The notes under the pieces: generated by a model
Told to the model about the DNA's origin: nothing
The model's input: only the letters and a program-made list of their open reading frames with translations
Database searches by the model: none
Made by a program: the position numbers and the translations under genes
Shown: positions 1 to 10,085 of the stretch, in pieces
How positions within the stretch are numbered: position 1 is the first letter of the stretch
Layout: the number at the start of each line of letters is the position of its first letter
Assembly: GCA_026981975.1 (NCBI GenBank)
Contig: JALSHV010000014.1
Location: 1 to 64,000 of the forward strand
DNA length: 64,000 nt
DNA from: Aquificaceae bacterium
Lineage (GTDB): Bacteria; Aquificota; Aquificia; Aquificales; Aquificaceae
Direction: 5' to 3'

Positions 1-7
1 AAGTCCG

Positions 8-719
8 GTTGCATTAATCCCTAGAAAGTGAGGGATTGCGACATTGTCTCACTTTGCAAGTCTTCGGCTCTGATAAAAATGCTAGTTGCATTAATCCCTA
101 GAAAGTGAGGGATTGCGACCTGATGGAGATGTCCTTCGGTTATCTTCGCTTAAGCGTTGCGTTGCATTAATCCCTAGAAAGTGAGGGATTGCGACCAGTG
201 AGGATAGCCTCACCTCCAGCGGTTTTCAGGGATACGTTGCATTAATCCCTAGAAAGTGAGGGATTGCGACTCCCATAATACCACAACTCAAAAGCGTGTA
301 AAAACGCGTTGCATTAATCCCTAGAAAGTGAGGGATTGCGACCGGCAGGGAGGGAATCCACCCACTCCCGAAAAGATACACGGTTGCATTAATCCCTAGA
401 AAGTGAGGGATTGCGACCCTTGAAGTCCTTGACTTTCCACATCTTTCTACACCTCGTTGCATTAATCCCTAGAAAGTGAGGGATTGCGACTAAGACTTCC
501 CTTGTCCTACCATAGTCAGGATCAAATAAAACGTTGCATTAATCCCTAGAAAGTGAGGGATTGCGACTAAGACTTCCCTTGTCCTACCATAGTCAGGATC
601 AAATAAAACGTTGCATTAATCCCTAGAAAGTGAGGGATTGCGACCACCCCGAAGGAGGTCTTCTCCAAAAACTTTATCAAGCGCGTTGCATTAATCCCTA
701 GAAAGTGAGGGATTGCAAG
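8..719 (+). CRISPR. CRISPR array end: 10 copies of the 35-bp repeat GTTGCATTAATCCCTAGAAAGTGAGGGATTGCGAC (last copy 3'-degenerate), 9 spacers of 37-42 bp; probably continues left of the window
   Basis: Repeats read directly at 8, 85, 161, 236, 308, 383, 456, 533, 610 and 685. The last repeat ends ...GGGATTGCAAGG instead of ...GGGATTGCGAC. Internal dyad AATCCCT/AGGGATT. Confidence 0.98.
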
Positions 720-727
720 GGGGAAGT

Positions 728-1186
728 TTACCTTGATCTGAGTATTTCCGAGAGCATTTGGATAACAGTATCTATCCTGTGATTTATTTGAGTTATCTCC
801 TGCCTGAGCTGTCCTATCCCATTCCTGAGCTGTCCCATTTCCTGCCGTAGCTGTCCGATCTCCTGTCTGAGCTGCCCTGTCTGGTTGTCTATCTTATCGT
901 CAAGCCTTTTTATCTCGTCCCCGAGCTGTGCCATTTCGTTCCTGAGCTGTCCTACTTGATTGTCTATTCTCTCATCAAGTCTTTTTATCTCCTGTCTGAG
1001 CTGTCCCGTCTGAGTGTCTATCTTCTGGTTCAGGTATCTGAAATCTTCTTCTCTTCTTCTTTCAAGCTCATCTATCCTTCGGATTATCTCCTTTGTCCTT
1101 TCGTCTACTACTTCATAGATAACCTCAAGGGTTACCTTCCTGACTACTCCTTTGGCTCTTTCAAAGACCATAGCTATAAGATACAC
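728..1186 (-). CDS. Coiled-coil repeat protein (QLRQEIG-type heptads)
   Basis: 152-aa ORF with tandem GQLRQEI/GQLRQEM/GQLRNGI units and DERIDNQ/DDKIDNQ units; GTG start at 1186 or ATG at 1171. Confidence 0.75.
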   Translation of the reverse strand: MYLIAMVFERAKGVVRKVTLEVIYEVVDERTKEIIRRIDELERRREEDFRYLNQKIDTQTGQLRQEIKRLDERIDNQVGQLRNEMAQLGDEIKRLDDKIDNQTGQLRQEIGQLRQEMGQLRNGIGQLRQEITQINHRIDTVIQMLSEILRSR

Positions 1187-1333
1187 CCTCTTGATTGTGG
1201 GCTCAAGGAATAACTGCTATAACAGACTTTCCTGTTTTAGTAGAGCCTTCCATTCACTCTAAAGCTCGTGGTTTTGTATTCCCTGTATAACCTCTGCTTT
1301 GGATATTGAAAAAAGAAAACCTATAATAAGATT

Positions 1334-1648
1334 ATGGAGATCCAATTTCTGTTAGTTCTTATAATAGCCTTTATAGTTTTAGGTCCTGAAAGAATGATAG
1401 ATTTAGCGATAAAACTTGGAGATACCCTAAGAAGGGTGAGGGAGACATGGGAAGAAGTAAAAATACAAGCCTATATGGAGAAGGTAAATAAAAAAGTAAT
1501 GGAAGAAGAAGAGGAGGATTACCATGAGTGGCACTCCGAAGTCCACGACCCCTCGCAAGAGAGATCCCCGGACTCAAACAGAAAAGGATCAACTTCCGAC
1601 AATGCCTCTCACAGAACACCTCAGGGAACTGAGAATAAGACTGATTAG
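1334..1648 (+). CDS. tatB: Sec-independent protein translocase TatA/TatB-like
   Basis: N-terminal TM followed by LGPERMIDLAIKLGDTLRRVRETWEEVK (TatA/B family pattern); adjacent to tatC. Confidence 0.8.
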   Translation: MEIQFLLVLIIAFIVLGPERMIDLAIKLGDTLRRVRETWEEVKIQAYMEKVNKKVMEEEEEDYHEWHSEVHDPSQERSPDSNRKGSTSDNASHRTPQGTENKTD

Positions 1649-2312
1649 ATCCATAATAGCCTTTATTATCACAGCGGGAGCTTCTTTTTACTTTGCAAGA
1701 CATGTTTTTGAATTTTTAAAAAATCCGGTAATAAAGTCCTATCCCGAAGTTGAACTTATAACCTTATCACCCACAGAACCCCTCTTTATTCTTATAAAGA
1801 TTTCTTTAACAGTAGGCATGATCTTAGCATCTCCTTACATTCTCTTTGAAATATGGAGATTTGTAGAACCTGCTCTTTATCCTAACGAAAAAAAATTGTT
1901 TATTCCATTACTACTTTCCTCAATAATTCTTTTCTTATTGGGTGGTGCGTTTTCTTATTTGGTTGTTCTACCATTGGCTCTCAAGTTCCTTCTTGGATTA
2001 GGATTTTCTCAGTTAGCCGCTACCCCTTATCTTTCAGTAAATCTTTATATAAGCTTTATCCTTAAGATGTTAATAGCTTTCGGCATAGCTTTTGAAATGC
2101 CAATTTTCCTTTATATGTTACAAAGAGCCGGAATAGTAACACAGAAACAGCTTAAAAAATTTCGCCGTTACTTTATAGTAGTTGCCTTTCTTGTAGGTGC
2201 TCTTATAGCACCCGATGTTGCAACACAGATTTTAATGGCAGTCCCACTGCTTTTGCTTTATGAAATATCCATATTCCTCGGTAGAAGATCTGCTAAGAAA
2301 AGTAAAGAGTAA
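1524..2312 (+). CDS. tatC: Twin-arginine translocase TatC (start may be 1602)
   Basis: MPLTEHLRELRIRLIRSI...FEMPIFLYMLQRAGIV, multi-TM; overlaps the preceding ORF. Confidence 0.9.
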   Translation: MSGTPKSTTPRKRDPRTQTEKDQLPTMPLTEHLRELRIRLIRSIIAFIITAGASFYFARHVFEFLKNPVIKSYPEVELITLSPTEPLFILIKISLTVGMILASPYILFEIWRFVEPALYPNEKKLFIPLLLSSIILFLLGGAFSYLVVLPLALKFLLGLGFSQLAATPYLSVNLYISFILKMLIAFGIAFEMPIFLYMLQRAGIVTQKQLKKFRRYFIVVAFLVGALIAPDVATQILMAVPLLLLYEISIFLGRRSAKKSKE

Positions 2313-2419
2313 AAGATACCGATTCTCAAAGAACTTTTGCTTATTTGCATAAGTATATGATAGTTTAAGCTCTTTAATCACTCTGCCTTTAGCTTTTAGC
2401 ACTCAGAATAAGCTTAAGC

Positions 2420-3631
2420 ATGGAGGGAGTAAGAATAAGAAATCTCCTTTCCTATTTGGAAAAAGTTGATAAATCACTTCTGATACTACTGTCAAATTTC
2501 CGCATAGAAGAAAGAGGAAAAACTATAAGACTTATAACGGAAGATCCGAATGCTGTAAACAAGATGAAAAAATTACTGACTTTAAAAACTGACAACTTAC
2601 CCGTTCCCGTTGAAATAGTTCTTGAAGCTGAAGAAGAAAGTCAACAATCAAAAGCCCGTGCAGAAGGACTATCACCAAAATACTCCTTCAATAACTTTGT
2701 AGTAGGTGAGGCTAACAAACTTGCTTATGAGGTATGTAAAGAGATAGCGGAAAACCCTGGGAATATATACAATCCGACATTTATATACGGTGATGTGGGA
2801 CTTGGAAAAACTCATCTACTTCAAGCGATCGGTAACCACTGTTTTCTAAAAGGTTATACCGTAGTTTATAAATCCGCTGTAGACTTCTCAGAGGAAATGG
2901 TAGAGAGTATTAAAAATGGTAAAATTCATGAATTCAGAAATCGCTATCGCAACATAGACGTATTACTCTTAGATGATATACAGCTATTGGCAGGAAAAAA
3001 CAGAACTCAAGAAGAGTTTTTTAACATTTTTAATTACCTTTATCTGAAAGAGAAACAAATAGTATTAGCTTCAGACAGAAGTCCGCGCCATTTGAAGGAT
3101 ATATCCGAAAGGCTTATAAGTAGATTTGAAGGTGGTGTAGTAGTGGAAATAGGGCTTGACGATCTTACAAAAATAGAGATTATAAAGAGAAAGTTGAAAG
3201 AGTTGAAAATAGATGTTCAAGTAAAGATAATAGAATTCTTAATGAAAAACACTTCTGCAAATGTAAGGGAAATAGAAGGAGCTGTAAAAAAGATAAAACT
3301 TGCAGGTGTGAAAGATTTAAAAAATATTGAAAGTAAAAGAGGGGATATAGCCATCATAATAAACCGTGTAGCTCTTTACTTCGGCTTAAAAGCTGAAGAT
3401 ATTACGGGAAACAAGAAATCAAAAAAGATAACCAGAGCAAGGCAAATAGCCATGTATCTTTGTAGAAAGTTAACTTACGCTTCCCTTATAGAAATCGCAC
3501 GTTCCTTTAACAGAAAGGATCATTCCACTGTTTTGCACGCTTTAAGAAAAGTAGAAGAAGAGAAAAAGGCGGATAGGAAACTCAATTACATAGTATCCTT
3601 TCTTGAAAGTCACCTTCGCGAAAAAGTTTAG
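2420..3631 (+). CDS. dnaA: Chromosomal replication initiator DnaA
   Basis: FIYGDVGLGKTHLLQAIGNH Walker A, LLLDDIQLLAGK, C-terminal RQIAMYLCRKLT...RKDHSTVLHA signature. Confidence 0.95.
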   Translation: MEGVRIRNLLSYLEKVDKSLLILLSNFRIEERGKTIRLITEDPNAVNKMKKLLTLKTDNLPVPVEIVLEAEEESQQSKARAEGLSPKYSFNNFVVGEANKLAYEVCKEIAENPGNIYNPTFIYGDVGLGKTHLLQAIGNHCFLKGYTVVYKSAVDFSEEMVESIKNGKIHEFRNRYRNIDVLLLDDIQLLAGKNRTQEEFFNIFNYLYLKEKQIVLASDRSPRHLKDISERLISRFEGGVVVEIGLDDLTKIEIIKRKLKELKIDVQVKIIEFLMKNTSANVREIEGAVKKIKLAGVKDLKNIESKRGDIAIIINRVALYFGLKAEDITGNKKSKKITRARQIAMYLCRKLTYASLIEIARSFNRKDHSTVLHALRKVEEEKKADRKLNYIVSFLESHLREKV

Positions 3632-4773
3632 TCCATGTCCTCTTTTTCTGTTATCTTATCCTTTTCAGGACGTTCCTCCTCTGTATCGTAGAATCTGTTT
3701 TCCAGTTTTTTAAGTATTTTAGGTAGTGATGTGTATTCCATTTCTTCAGTAGGTAATCTGTGAGGTTCAAATATGCCCTGTCTTCTCAACATATCAGCCA
3801 TTTCTTGAGCTACACTGCGCGCTTTATCAAAGGCAGGATCTTTAAAAAGATCAGAGGGTCCTATAAGTTTTCCTTCGGCTATTTGATAGCCGGCAGCTAT
3901 AACTCTTGGAGGTCCATCAAAACGAGAAGGTCTGGCATCTTCAAAGGAAACAGGCATAAGCGGTCCGTTATGAGATCCTCTCATCCACCCTTCCACAATC
4001 CAAGGTTTTGCAAAAGGCTCAAGAATTTCCCCTATTGCAGGAAATCCACTCTGTGATCTTACTATCATAACAGGATCGTCTTTTCCAACATACTGTCCAG
4101 CTATAAGGGAAAGCCTCTGAGTAGAGGCTGTAGCCGCTATTTCTCCGTCGTAATTACGGTAAACGTTTTTGACTACGTATTTACCCACAGATCCTATCAA
4201 TGCAAGTAAATCGTAAACTTCAGCAGGAGTGTTTATCTTAACCGCCTTTCCTGTGTATAGATCCAGAACCTCAAAGGTAAACCCGTCGTGCATTTTAGGA
4301 TCTATAACAAGTCCTGCTGTGCTCATCGGATCAGCAAACATTTCATAAAGAGGTAAGTTCCAAGCACTCGGAGATGTTTTGTCAGCGAAGAAAATAACAA
4401 CAGGTTCAGAGGGTCTTTCTTCAAATTCCATTTCCGCTACACCCGGTCCAAGTCCCTTTATATTCCCGCTGAAGGCATCTGTAAGCAAATCTTGCCCCGC
4501 ACCGTAGAGCTTAAGTTTCTTTGCTACCTGAGTTCCGCGTTCAAAAGCTTCCCAAGCTATACGATGCACTGTTTCATTATCAACACCGTGGGTATGGGTC
4601 ATGACTATTGCTATATCATCACCGCAGGTCAGAATATCCGAATAGATAAGATTTCCTTTTTCAACCTCCTTCCCCACAAAATCTTTGACTTCTTGAACAA
4701 CTTCGGGATGTGTGTCGGAATGTCCTACATAACCTCCTATATCCGCTTTTATAACGCTCAGGGTTAGCTTCAT
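3628..4773 (-). CDS. Fructose-1,6-bisphosphate aldolase/phosphatase (bifunctional)
   Basis: MKLTLSVIKADIGGYVGHSDTHPEV...HTHGVDNETVHRIAWEAF...FADKTSPSAWNLPLYEMFADPM. Confidence 0.93.
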   Translation of the reverse strand: MKLTLSVIKADIGGYVGHSDTHPEVVQEVKDFVGKEVEKGNLIYSDILTCGDDIAIVMTHTHGVDNETVHRIAWEAFERGTQVAKKLKLYGAGQDLLTDAFSGNIKGLGPGVAEMEFEERPSEPVVIFFADKTSPSAWNLPLYEMFADPMSTAGLVIDPKMHDGFTFEVLDLYTGKAVKINTPAEVYDLLALIGSVGKYVVKNVYRNYDGEIAATASTQRLSLIAGQYVGKDDPVMIVRSQSGFPAIGEILEPFAKPWIVEGWMRGSHNGPLMPVSFEDARPSRFDGPPRVIAAGYQIAEGKLIGPSDLFKDPAFDKARSVAQEMADMLRRQGIFEPHRLPTEEMEYTSLPKILKKLENRFYDTEEERPEKDKITEKEDMD

Positions 4774-4821
4774 AATTTTAACCTCCTTTTCTTTATTTGA
4801 AATTAGAATGAATTATAGCAC

Positions 4822-5799
4822 ATGAACAGAGGAGTAAAATTTGCGCTAACTCTGCTGGTTATGCTCTTTATTGGTGCGGTTTTTGCTGACTTTATAGCTC
4901 CTTATCCTTACGATTTGCAAAACAGAAGCACACCTTATCACCCACCTACCCGTATTCATCTATTTAAAGATGGAAAGTTGTCTTTCCCCTATGTTCATCT
5001 TTACAGATTAAAAGATCCCCTTTTTAAAGTTTACGAAGAGGACAAGAGTATATCCTGTCGTATTCGCTTATTTGTAAGAATTGAAGGCAGTCTTAGACTC
5101 TTTGGAACAGATCCTCCTTGCAGAATCCACCTTTTAGGAGCGGACAAATTAGGACGTGACGTTTTTTCAAGACTACTATACGGTGCCAGATATTCAGTAG
5201 GTGTAGGAATAATAGGAACTTTTGTCACCTTTTTCATAGGTGCGCTGGTAGGGGGCATATCCGGTTACTTTGGAGGACGCACCGATACACTCATTATGCG
5301 CCTTGTAGAAGTGCTTATGTCCATTCCTACCTTTTATCTTCTTCTATCTCTAAGGGCTGTTTTTCCCCTTGAAATGACAAGCGGAGAGATATTCCTTATG
5401 ATTGTTTTTATTCTTTCCTTCTTAGGCTGGGCTGGACTTGCAAGAGTGGTAAGAGGTATGGTTCTATCCATAAGGGAAAAGGAGTTTGTTTTAGCAGCCA
5501 AAACCTACGGAGCTGGGACATTTAGAATATTGAGAAAACATATACTTCCTAACACCTATTATTACTTAATAGTATCCGCTACCCTTTCAATCCCAGCTTA
5601 TATACTGGGAGAGGCAGCACTTAGTCTTTTAGGATTAGGCATACAAGAACCAGAACCCAGCTGGGGTAATATGCTTTCGGAAGTCAGGAATATAAATGTC
5701 CTTTCTTCATTTCCATGGATGATGTCTCCCGGTATTGCTATATTTTTAACTGTTCTAGCTTTTAATATACTGGGAGATAATCTCCTTAAGAAAAGATGA
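4822..5799 (+). CDS. ABC transporter permease, OppC/DppC type
   Basis: GTDKLGRDVFSRLLYGAR-like motif, ISGYFGGRTDTLIMRLVEVLMSIP, GEAALSLLGLGIQEPEPSWGNML. Confidence 0.9.
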   Translation: MNRGVKFALTLLVMLFIGAVFADFIAPYPYDLQNRSTPYHPPTRIHLFKDGKLSFPYVHLYRLKDPLFKVYEEDKSISCRIRLFVRIEGSLRLFGTDPPCRIHLLGADKLGRDVFSRLLYGARYSVGVGIIGTFVTFFIGALVGGISGYFGGRTDTLIMRLVEVLMSIPTFYLLLSLRAVFPLEMTSGEIFLMIVFILSFLGWAGLARVVRGMVLSIREKEFVLAAKTYGAGTFRILRKHILPNTYYYLIVSATLSIPAYILGEAALSLLGLGIQEPEPSWGNMLSEVRNINVLSSFPWMMSPGIAIFLTVLAFNILGDNLLKKR

Positions 5800-6650
5800 A
5801 AGTAAAGATAAAAAGATCGGGAATTATATTTACAGTTGTTACCATACTGCTGGGAGTAGCTGCTGCAAATACAGGAAACAATTTACTGTATATCGTTGTA
5901 TCCTCAATGCTCTCCACCATGCTTATGTCTGGAATTTTTTCTATACTGAACTTAAAGGGAATAAAAGTTGTTCTCCTACCGCCTGCAGAAATATACGCCC
6001 GAAGAAAAATAGCCTTTAGACTGCTCCTTGAAAAGGAAGGTTTGTTCCCTTCCTTTATGTTAAGAGTTTCTTCCTCTATAGATGAAGTTTTTTTTCTAAT
6101 CGTGGATAAAAGGGGAGCGGAAGGAACTATAAACTTTGTATTTGCAAACAGAGGAATCGTAGAAGAAGTTTGCCTTTTTATAAGTTCAGAATTCCCTCTC
6201 AATTTGTTTGTAAGATCCTTTGAAATGAAAGTTAAGGTTAACATTACTGTATTTCCCGAACCTTTAAAAACTCCCCTTCCGATAGAAATGAGCAATTATG
6301 AAAAGGAAGGTGGTATGCCTTACAAATCCACCGTAAAGGGATACGAAGAGTTAAAGGATATACGAGAATACAACGGAGAGCCTTTGAAACTTGTTCACTG
6401 GAAACTGAGCGCTAAGAAGGGAAGCCTTATGGTTAAGGAAATGGTTATGGAAGAGAAAAATCCCGTTGTTTTAGACTTAGATAAAGTAGAAGGTAATACT
6501 GAAGAAAAGCTCTCAAAGCTTACCTATCTGATAATAGAACTCCTTGATATGGGTTATGCGGTAGGATTAGTGTTAAGGGAAAAAGAGATTCCCCCAGACA
6601 GAGGGAATCTCCACAAGTTCCGAATGCTAAGAGAACTTGCTCTTTACTGA
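5796..6650 (+). CDS. DUF58 domain protein
   Basis: [31 protein letters not shown] (DUF58 signature); ATGA overlap with upstream permease. Confidence 0.8.
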   Translation: MKVKIKRSGIIFTVVTILLGVAAANTGNNLLYIVVSSMLSTMLMSGIFSILNLKGIKVVLLPPAEIYARRKIAFRLLLEKEGLFPSFMLRVSSSIDEVFFLIVDKRGAEGTINFVFANRGIVEEVCLFISSEFPLNLFVRSFEMKVKVNITVFPEPLKTPLPIEMSNYEKEGGMPYKSTVKGYEELKDIREYNGEPLKLVHWKLSAKKGSLMVKEMVMEEKNPVVLDLDKVEGNTEEKLSKLTYLIIELLDMGYAVGLVLREKEIPPDRGNLHKFRMLRELALY

Positions 6651-6859
6651 CCGTTGAGTATGATTACATTCTTTGCCCTTGGACCTTTTACGTCCTCCTC
6701 AATTTCAAACTTTACCTTTTGTCCTTGTTCCAGCGTTTTGAAACCTTCCTTCCGAATAGCGGTAAAGTGGACGAAAACATCTCCTTTGTTGTCATCACGG
6801 GTTATAAACCCGTATCCCTTGTCTTTACTGAACCATTTAACAGTGCCGGTGAGACTCAT
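6644..6859 (-). CDS. Cold shock protein (CspA family)
   Basis: [31 protein letters not shown]. Confidence 0.97.
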   Translation of the reverse strand: MSLTGTVKWFSKDKGYGFITRDDNKGDVFVHFTAIRKEGFKTLEQGQKVKFEIEEDVKGPRAKNVIILNGQ

Positions 6860-6892
6860 GGAACTAAAACCTCCTTTAATTTCTGCAATCCG

Positions 6893-6924
6893 GGACTAAG
6901 AGGAAGTTCTCCCTCCGTTAGTCC
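6893..6924 (-). promoter_or_regulatory. 5'-leader hairpin upstream of the cold-shock gene
   Basis: GGACTAA(n4 GAGG)...(CCTC)cgTTAGTCC inverted repeat, 34-65 nt upstream of the csp start, no U-tract. Confidence 0.6.
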
Positions 6925-6941
6925 TCAGATTACTTTACTTG

Positions 6942-6970
6942 AATATAAATCAATATAGAGAAAGAGTCAA
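6942..6970 (-). promoter_or_regulatory. Putative sigma70-type promoter for csp (TTGACT-17 bp-TATATT)
   Basis: On the minus strand TTGACT (6970-6965), 17-bp spacer, TATATT (6947-6942), ~80 bp upstream of the ATG. Confidence 0.65.
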
Positions 6971-6980
6971 GCAAATAGAC

Positions 6981-7532
6981 TTATCTCAGAGCGTATTTTC
7001 TTTTCCCTTCTTCAAATATATCCCCACCGTAAATATCGTTAGCAACTATAACAGGGAAATCCTCCACGTATAACTTCCTTATAGCTTCCGTTCCAAGATC
7101 CTCGTAAGCTATAAGCTCGGAGGACTTTATATGTTTTCGGAGAAGGGTTGCCACTCCTCCAATAGCTGCAAAGTAAACAGCTTTGTATCTTCTCAAGAGA
7201 TCCCTTACTTGAGGTGAGCGATTACCCTTTCCTATCATTCCCTTAAGTCCCAGCTTAAGGAGAGGTTCTACGTATTTGTCCATTCTTGCAGATGTTGTAG
7301 GTCCCGCAGAACCTATAACCTGTCCCGGTTTCGGAGGTGTGGGTCCCACGTAGTAGATAATCTGGTTTTTTAAATCCACAGGTATACTTTCCCCCTTGGA
7401 AAGGGCTTCCACCATTCTCTTGTGAGCTGCGTCTCTGGCGGTATAAAGATAACCGGTTATTAAGACTCTGTCACCTATTTTTAGATCTTTTACAACTTCT
7501 TCTGTAAGCGGTGTTCTTATTCTTTTTACCAT
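6981..7532 (-). CDS. Class I fumarate hydratase, beta (C-terminal) subunit
   Basis: GPTPPKPGQVIGSAGPTTSARMDKY...GKGNRSPQVRDLLRRYKAVYFAAIGGVATLL. Confidence 0.9.
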   Translation of the reverse strand: MVKRIRTPLTEEVVKDLKIGDRVLITGYLYTARDAAHKRMVEALSKGESIPVDLKNQIIYYVGPTPPKPGQVIGSAGPTTSARMDKYVEPLLKLGLKGMIGKGNRSPQVRDLLRRYKAVYFAAIGGVATLLRKHIKSSELIAYEDLGTEAIRKLYVEDFPVIVANDIYGGDIFEEGKRKYALR

Positions 7533-7546
7533 AGAAAACTACTATA

Positions 7547-8488
7547 TCATGAAGCTAACTTTTCCCTGAACCACTTAACAGTTTTCTCCAGTCCTTCCCT
7601 TATTCCTATCTTCGGCTCCCAACCGAGTATTTTCTTGGCTTTTTTTATGTCAGGCTTTCTCCTATCAGGATCGTCCTGAGGTCTTTCCATGAAGGTTATT
7701 TCCGAACTACTGCCGGTTATTTCCACTATAAGCTTAGCTAAATCCAGTATTTTATACTCTTGCGGGTTTCCTAAATTAAACACTTCACCTTTAAGGTTTT
7801 CGTAAACTGCCACGCGATAAATTCCTTCCACAAGATCTTCTATAAAGCAAAAACTTCTGGTCTGAGTTCCATCACCGTAAACAGTTAAGGGTTTTCCTTC
7901 CAGAGCTTGACATATGAAGTTGGGAACCACTCTACCGTCGTTCATTCTCATTCTCGGTCCGTAGGTGTTGAAGATTCTCACAATTCTAACGTCCAAGTCG
8001 TGTTCTCTACAATACGCCATAGTCAAAGCTTCTGAAAATCTCTTAGCTTCGTCGTAAACGCTCCTGGGTCCTATAGGGTTAACATTTCCCCAGTAAGTTT
8101 CCGGCTGTGGGTGGACTTCGGGATTTCCGTAAATCTCAGAAGTAGAGGCAAAAACGTAACGCGCGGATTTTTCCTTTGCAAGTCCTAAGGTATGAAGCGT
8201 TCCCAGAGAATCCACCTTCATAGTATGAATGGGGTGATTCATGTAATCTACAGGTGAAGCAGGGCAAGCGAAGTGAAGAATAAGATCAAGCTTACCCGCC
8301 ACGTATATGAAATTGGTAACATCGTATTTGTAAAAAGTAAAGCGGGGATTACCAAAAAGATGGGCTATATTCTCAGGTGTTCCTGTCAGAAAGTTATCAA
8401 GACCTATTACTTCATGACCTTCTTTTAGAAATCTATCACACAGATGAGAACCTATGAACCCAGCTGCACCTGTTATTAAAACACGCAC
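7547..8488 (-). CDS. NAD-dependent epimerase, UDP-glucuronate decarboxylase type
   Basis: [20 protein letters not shown]...[21 protein letters not shown]...[22 protein letters not shown]. Confidence 0.9.
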   Translation of the reverse strand: MRVLITGAAGFIGSHLCDRFLKEGHEVIGLDNFLTGTPENIAHLFGNPRFTFYKYDVTNFIYVAGKLDLILHFACPASPVDYMNHPIHTMKVDSLGTLHTLGLAKEKSARYVFASTSEIYGNPEVHPQPETYWGNVNPIGPRSVYDEAKRFSEALTMAYCREHDLDVRIVRIFNTYGPRMRMNDGRVVPNFICQALEGKPLTVYGDGTQTRSFCFIEDLVEGIYRVAVYENLKGEVFNLGNPQEYKILDLAKLIVEITGSSSEITFMERPQDDPDRRKPDIKKAKKILGWEPKIGIREGLEKTVKWFREKLAS

Positions 8489-8511
8489 CGCTTTTAATTA
8501 TAATCTTTTTC

Positions 8512-8994
8512 ATGAATAAAAAATTAGTCGGTGTAATAATGGGAAGTATATCGGATTGGAAATACATGAAAGACGCTTGTGAGATTTTAAGTATATTCGG
8601 TGTTCCCCACGAAAAAAAAGTAGTTTCCGCTCACAGGACACCGGAATTAATGTTTGAATACGCAACAAAAGCTGAGGAAAGAGGAATAGAAGTTATAATT
8701 GCCGGTGCAGGAGGAGCCGCTCACCTACCCGGTATGGTTGCTTCACTTACAACTTTACCCGTTATAGGAGTCCCTATACCTGCAGGGTATATGTCTGGAG
8801 TAGATTCCCTTTGCTCCATAGTTCAGATGCCTGCTGGAATACCTGTAGCGACTGTAGCAATAGGAAATGCAAAAAATGCGGCTCTGATGGCTTTAAGAAT
8901 TCTTTCTCTGAAGTATCCTGATATAGCTCAAAAGCTAAAGGATTACAGAGAGGAACTAAAAGAGAAAGTTCTTCAAATGAAAATAGAAGAATGA
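8512..8994 (+). CDS. purE: N5-carboxyaminoimidazole ribonucleotide mutase PurE
   Basis: [16 protein letters not shown]...[13 protein letters not shown]...[13 protein letters not shown]. Confidence 0.95.
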   Translation: MNKKLVGVIMGSISDWKYMKDACEILSIFGVPHEKKVVSAHRTPELMFEYATKAEERGIEVIIAGAGGAAHLPGMVASLTTLPVIGVPIPAGYMSGVDSLCSIVQMPAGIPVATVAIGNAKNAALMALRILSLKYPDIAQKLKDYREELKEKVLQMKIEE

Positions 8995-10085
8995 TGAGAA
9001 TAGGAATATTAGGAGGTGGTCAATTAGGTTTTATGACTATTCTGGAGGGAAGAAAGTTAGGATACAGTTTCAACGTTCTTGATAGAAATCCGCATTCCCC
9101 CGCTGTGAGAGTTTCAGATCGCTGGTATCCACCTGAGGAAGTTATCAACTTCTGTAGGAACTCCGATGTTATAACTTACGAGTTTGAACACATAGAAGAG
9201 GAAGTGTTGCAGAAGATAGAAGGAAGGGTAATGCCTTCTTTGGAAATCCTCTACATAAAAAAGAGTAGGATAAAGGAAAAGGAATTTTTAAAAAAAGCAG
9301 GCTATCCTATTTGCAATTTTAAGGTAGCGGAAGGTAAGGAACTTTTACCCGCAGTGAAAGAGATAGGATTTCCCGCTGTGATCAAAAGAGAAAGAGCAGG
9401 CTATGATGGAAAAGGACAGTTTAAAATCTGCAATCCCTCGGATCTGGAAAAGGTAGAAGACTGTTCCAGTAACTTCGTAATAGAGGAATTTGTAAAGTTT
9501 AAAGCAGAAGTTTCAGTAATAGGGGTAAGAGATTTAAAGGGTAAAATAGCGGTATATCCATTAACAGAAAATATCCACAAAGATGGAATACTTCTATACA
9601 ATAGAACCGTTGAAGATGATGAAATAAATAAAAATGCAATAGAAATAGTTTCCTCGTTGATGGAAGATCTTTCCCTTGTAGGTCTCTTGGCGGTGGAGTT
9701 CTTCCTAACGGAAAAAGGAGATCTTCTTATTAACGAATTCGCACCCCGTCCCCACAATACAGGTCATTACACCTTGGACGGCTGTTACACTTCTCAGTTT
9801 GAAAACTTACTCAGAGCCATAAGCGAACTACCCTTAGGAATTACTGATCTCAAAAAACCTGCAGGCATGGTAAACATATTAGGACTTTCCTATAAGGAGA
9901 TTGACTTGAAACAACTTCTCTCCGTTGAAGGAACTAAACTCTACTGGTATGGTAAGGAAAAAAGACCACGGCGTAAGATGGGGCACATTAACATTATCGG
10001 TGAAAATGAAGAGAGTGTTCTTTTAAAAATAAAAAAAATCCTTAACATACTATACGATAGGGTTAACTTAGAGTGGAAAAGTTAA
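8991..10085 (+). CDS. purK: N5-carboxyaminoimidazole ribonucleotide synthase PurK
   Basis: [13 protein letters not shown]...[11 protein letters not shown]...[22 protein letters not shown] overlap with purE. Confidence 0.95.
   Translation: MMRIGILGGGQLGFMTILEGRKLGYSFNVLDRNPHSPAVRVSDRWYPPEEVINFCRNSDVITYEFEHIEEEVLQKIEGRVMPSLEILYIKKSRIKEKEFLKKAGYPICNFKVAEGKELLPAVKEIGFPAVIKRERAGYDGKGQFKICNPSDLEKVEDCSSNFVIEEFVKFKAEVSVIGVRDLKGKIAVYPLTENIHKDGILLYNRTVEDDEINKNAIEIVSSLMEDLSLVGLLAVEFFLTEKGDLLINEFAPRPHNTGHYTLDGCYTSQFENLLRAISELPLGITDLKKPAGMVNILGLSYKEIDLKQLLSVEGTKLYWYGKEKRPRRKMGHINIIGENEESVLLKIKKILNILYDRVNLEWKS

Noticed and set aside
226-462. 78-aa ORF with VAIPHFLGINAT repeats
   Set aside because: It is a readthrough of CRISPR repeats (antisense), not a protein gene.
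1187-1333. Possible CRISPR-associated genes or leader right of the array
   Set aside because: Neighbours are a coiled-coil gene and tatB/C; the degenerate last repeat argues this is the distal end.
2313-2419. Possible oriC next to dnaA
   Set aside because: No clear TTATCCACA-type DnaA boxes or AT-rich DUE seen by eye in the short upstream gap; GC skew and box search would be needed.
5786-6295. 169-aa minus-strand ORF within the DUF58 gene
   Set aside because: Antisense shadow ORF; no start context or domain pattern.
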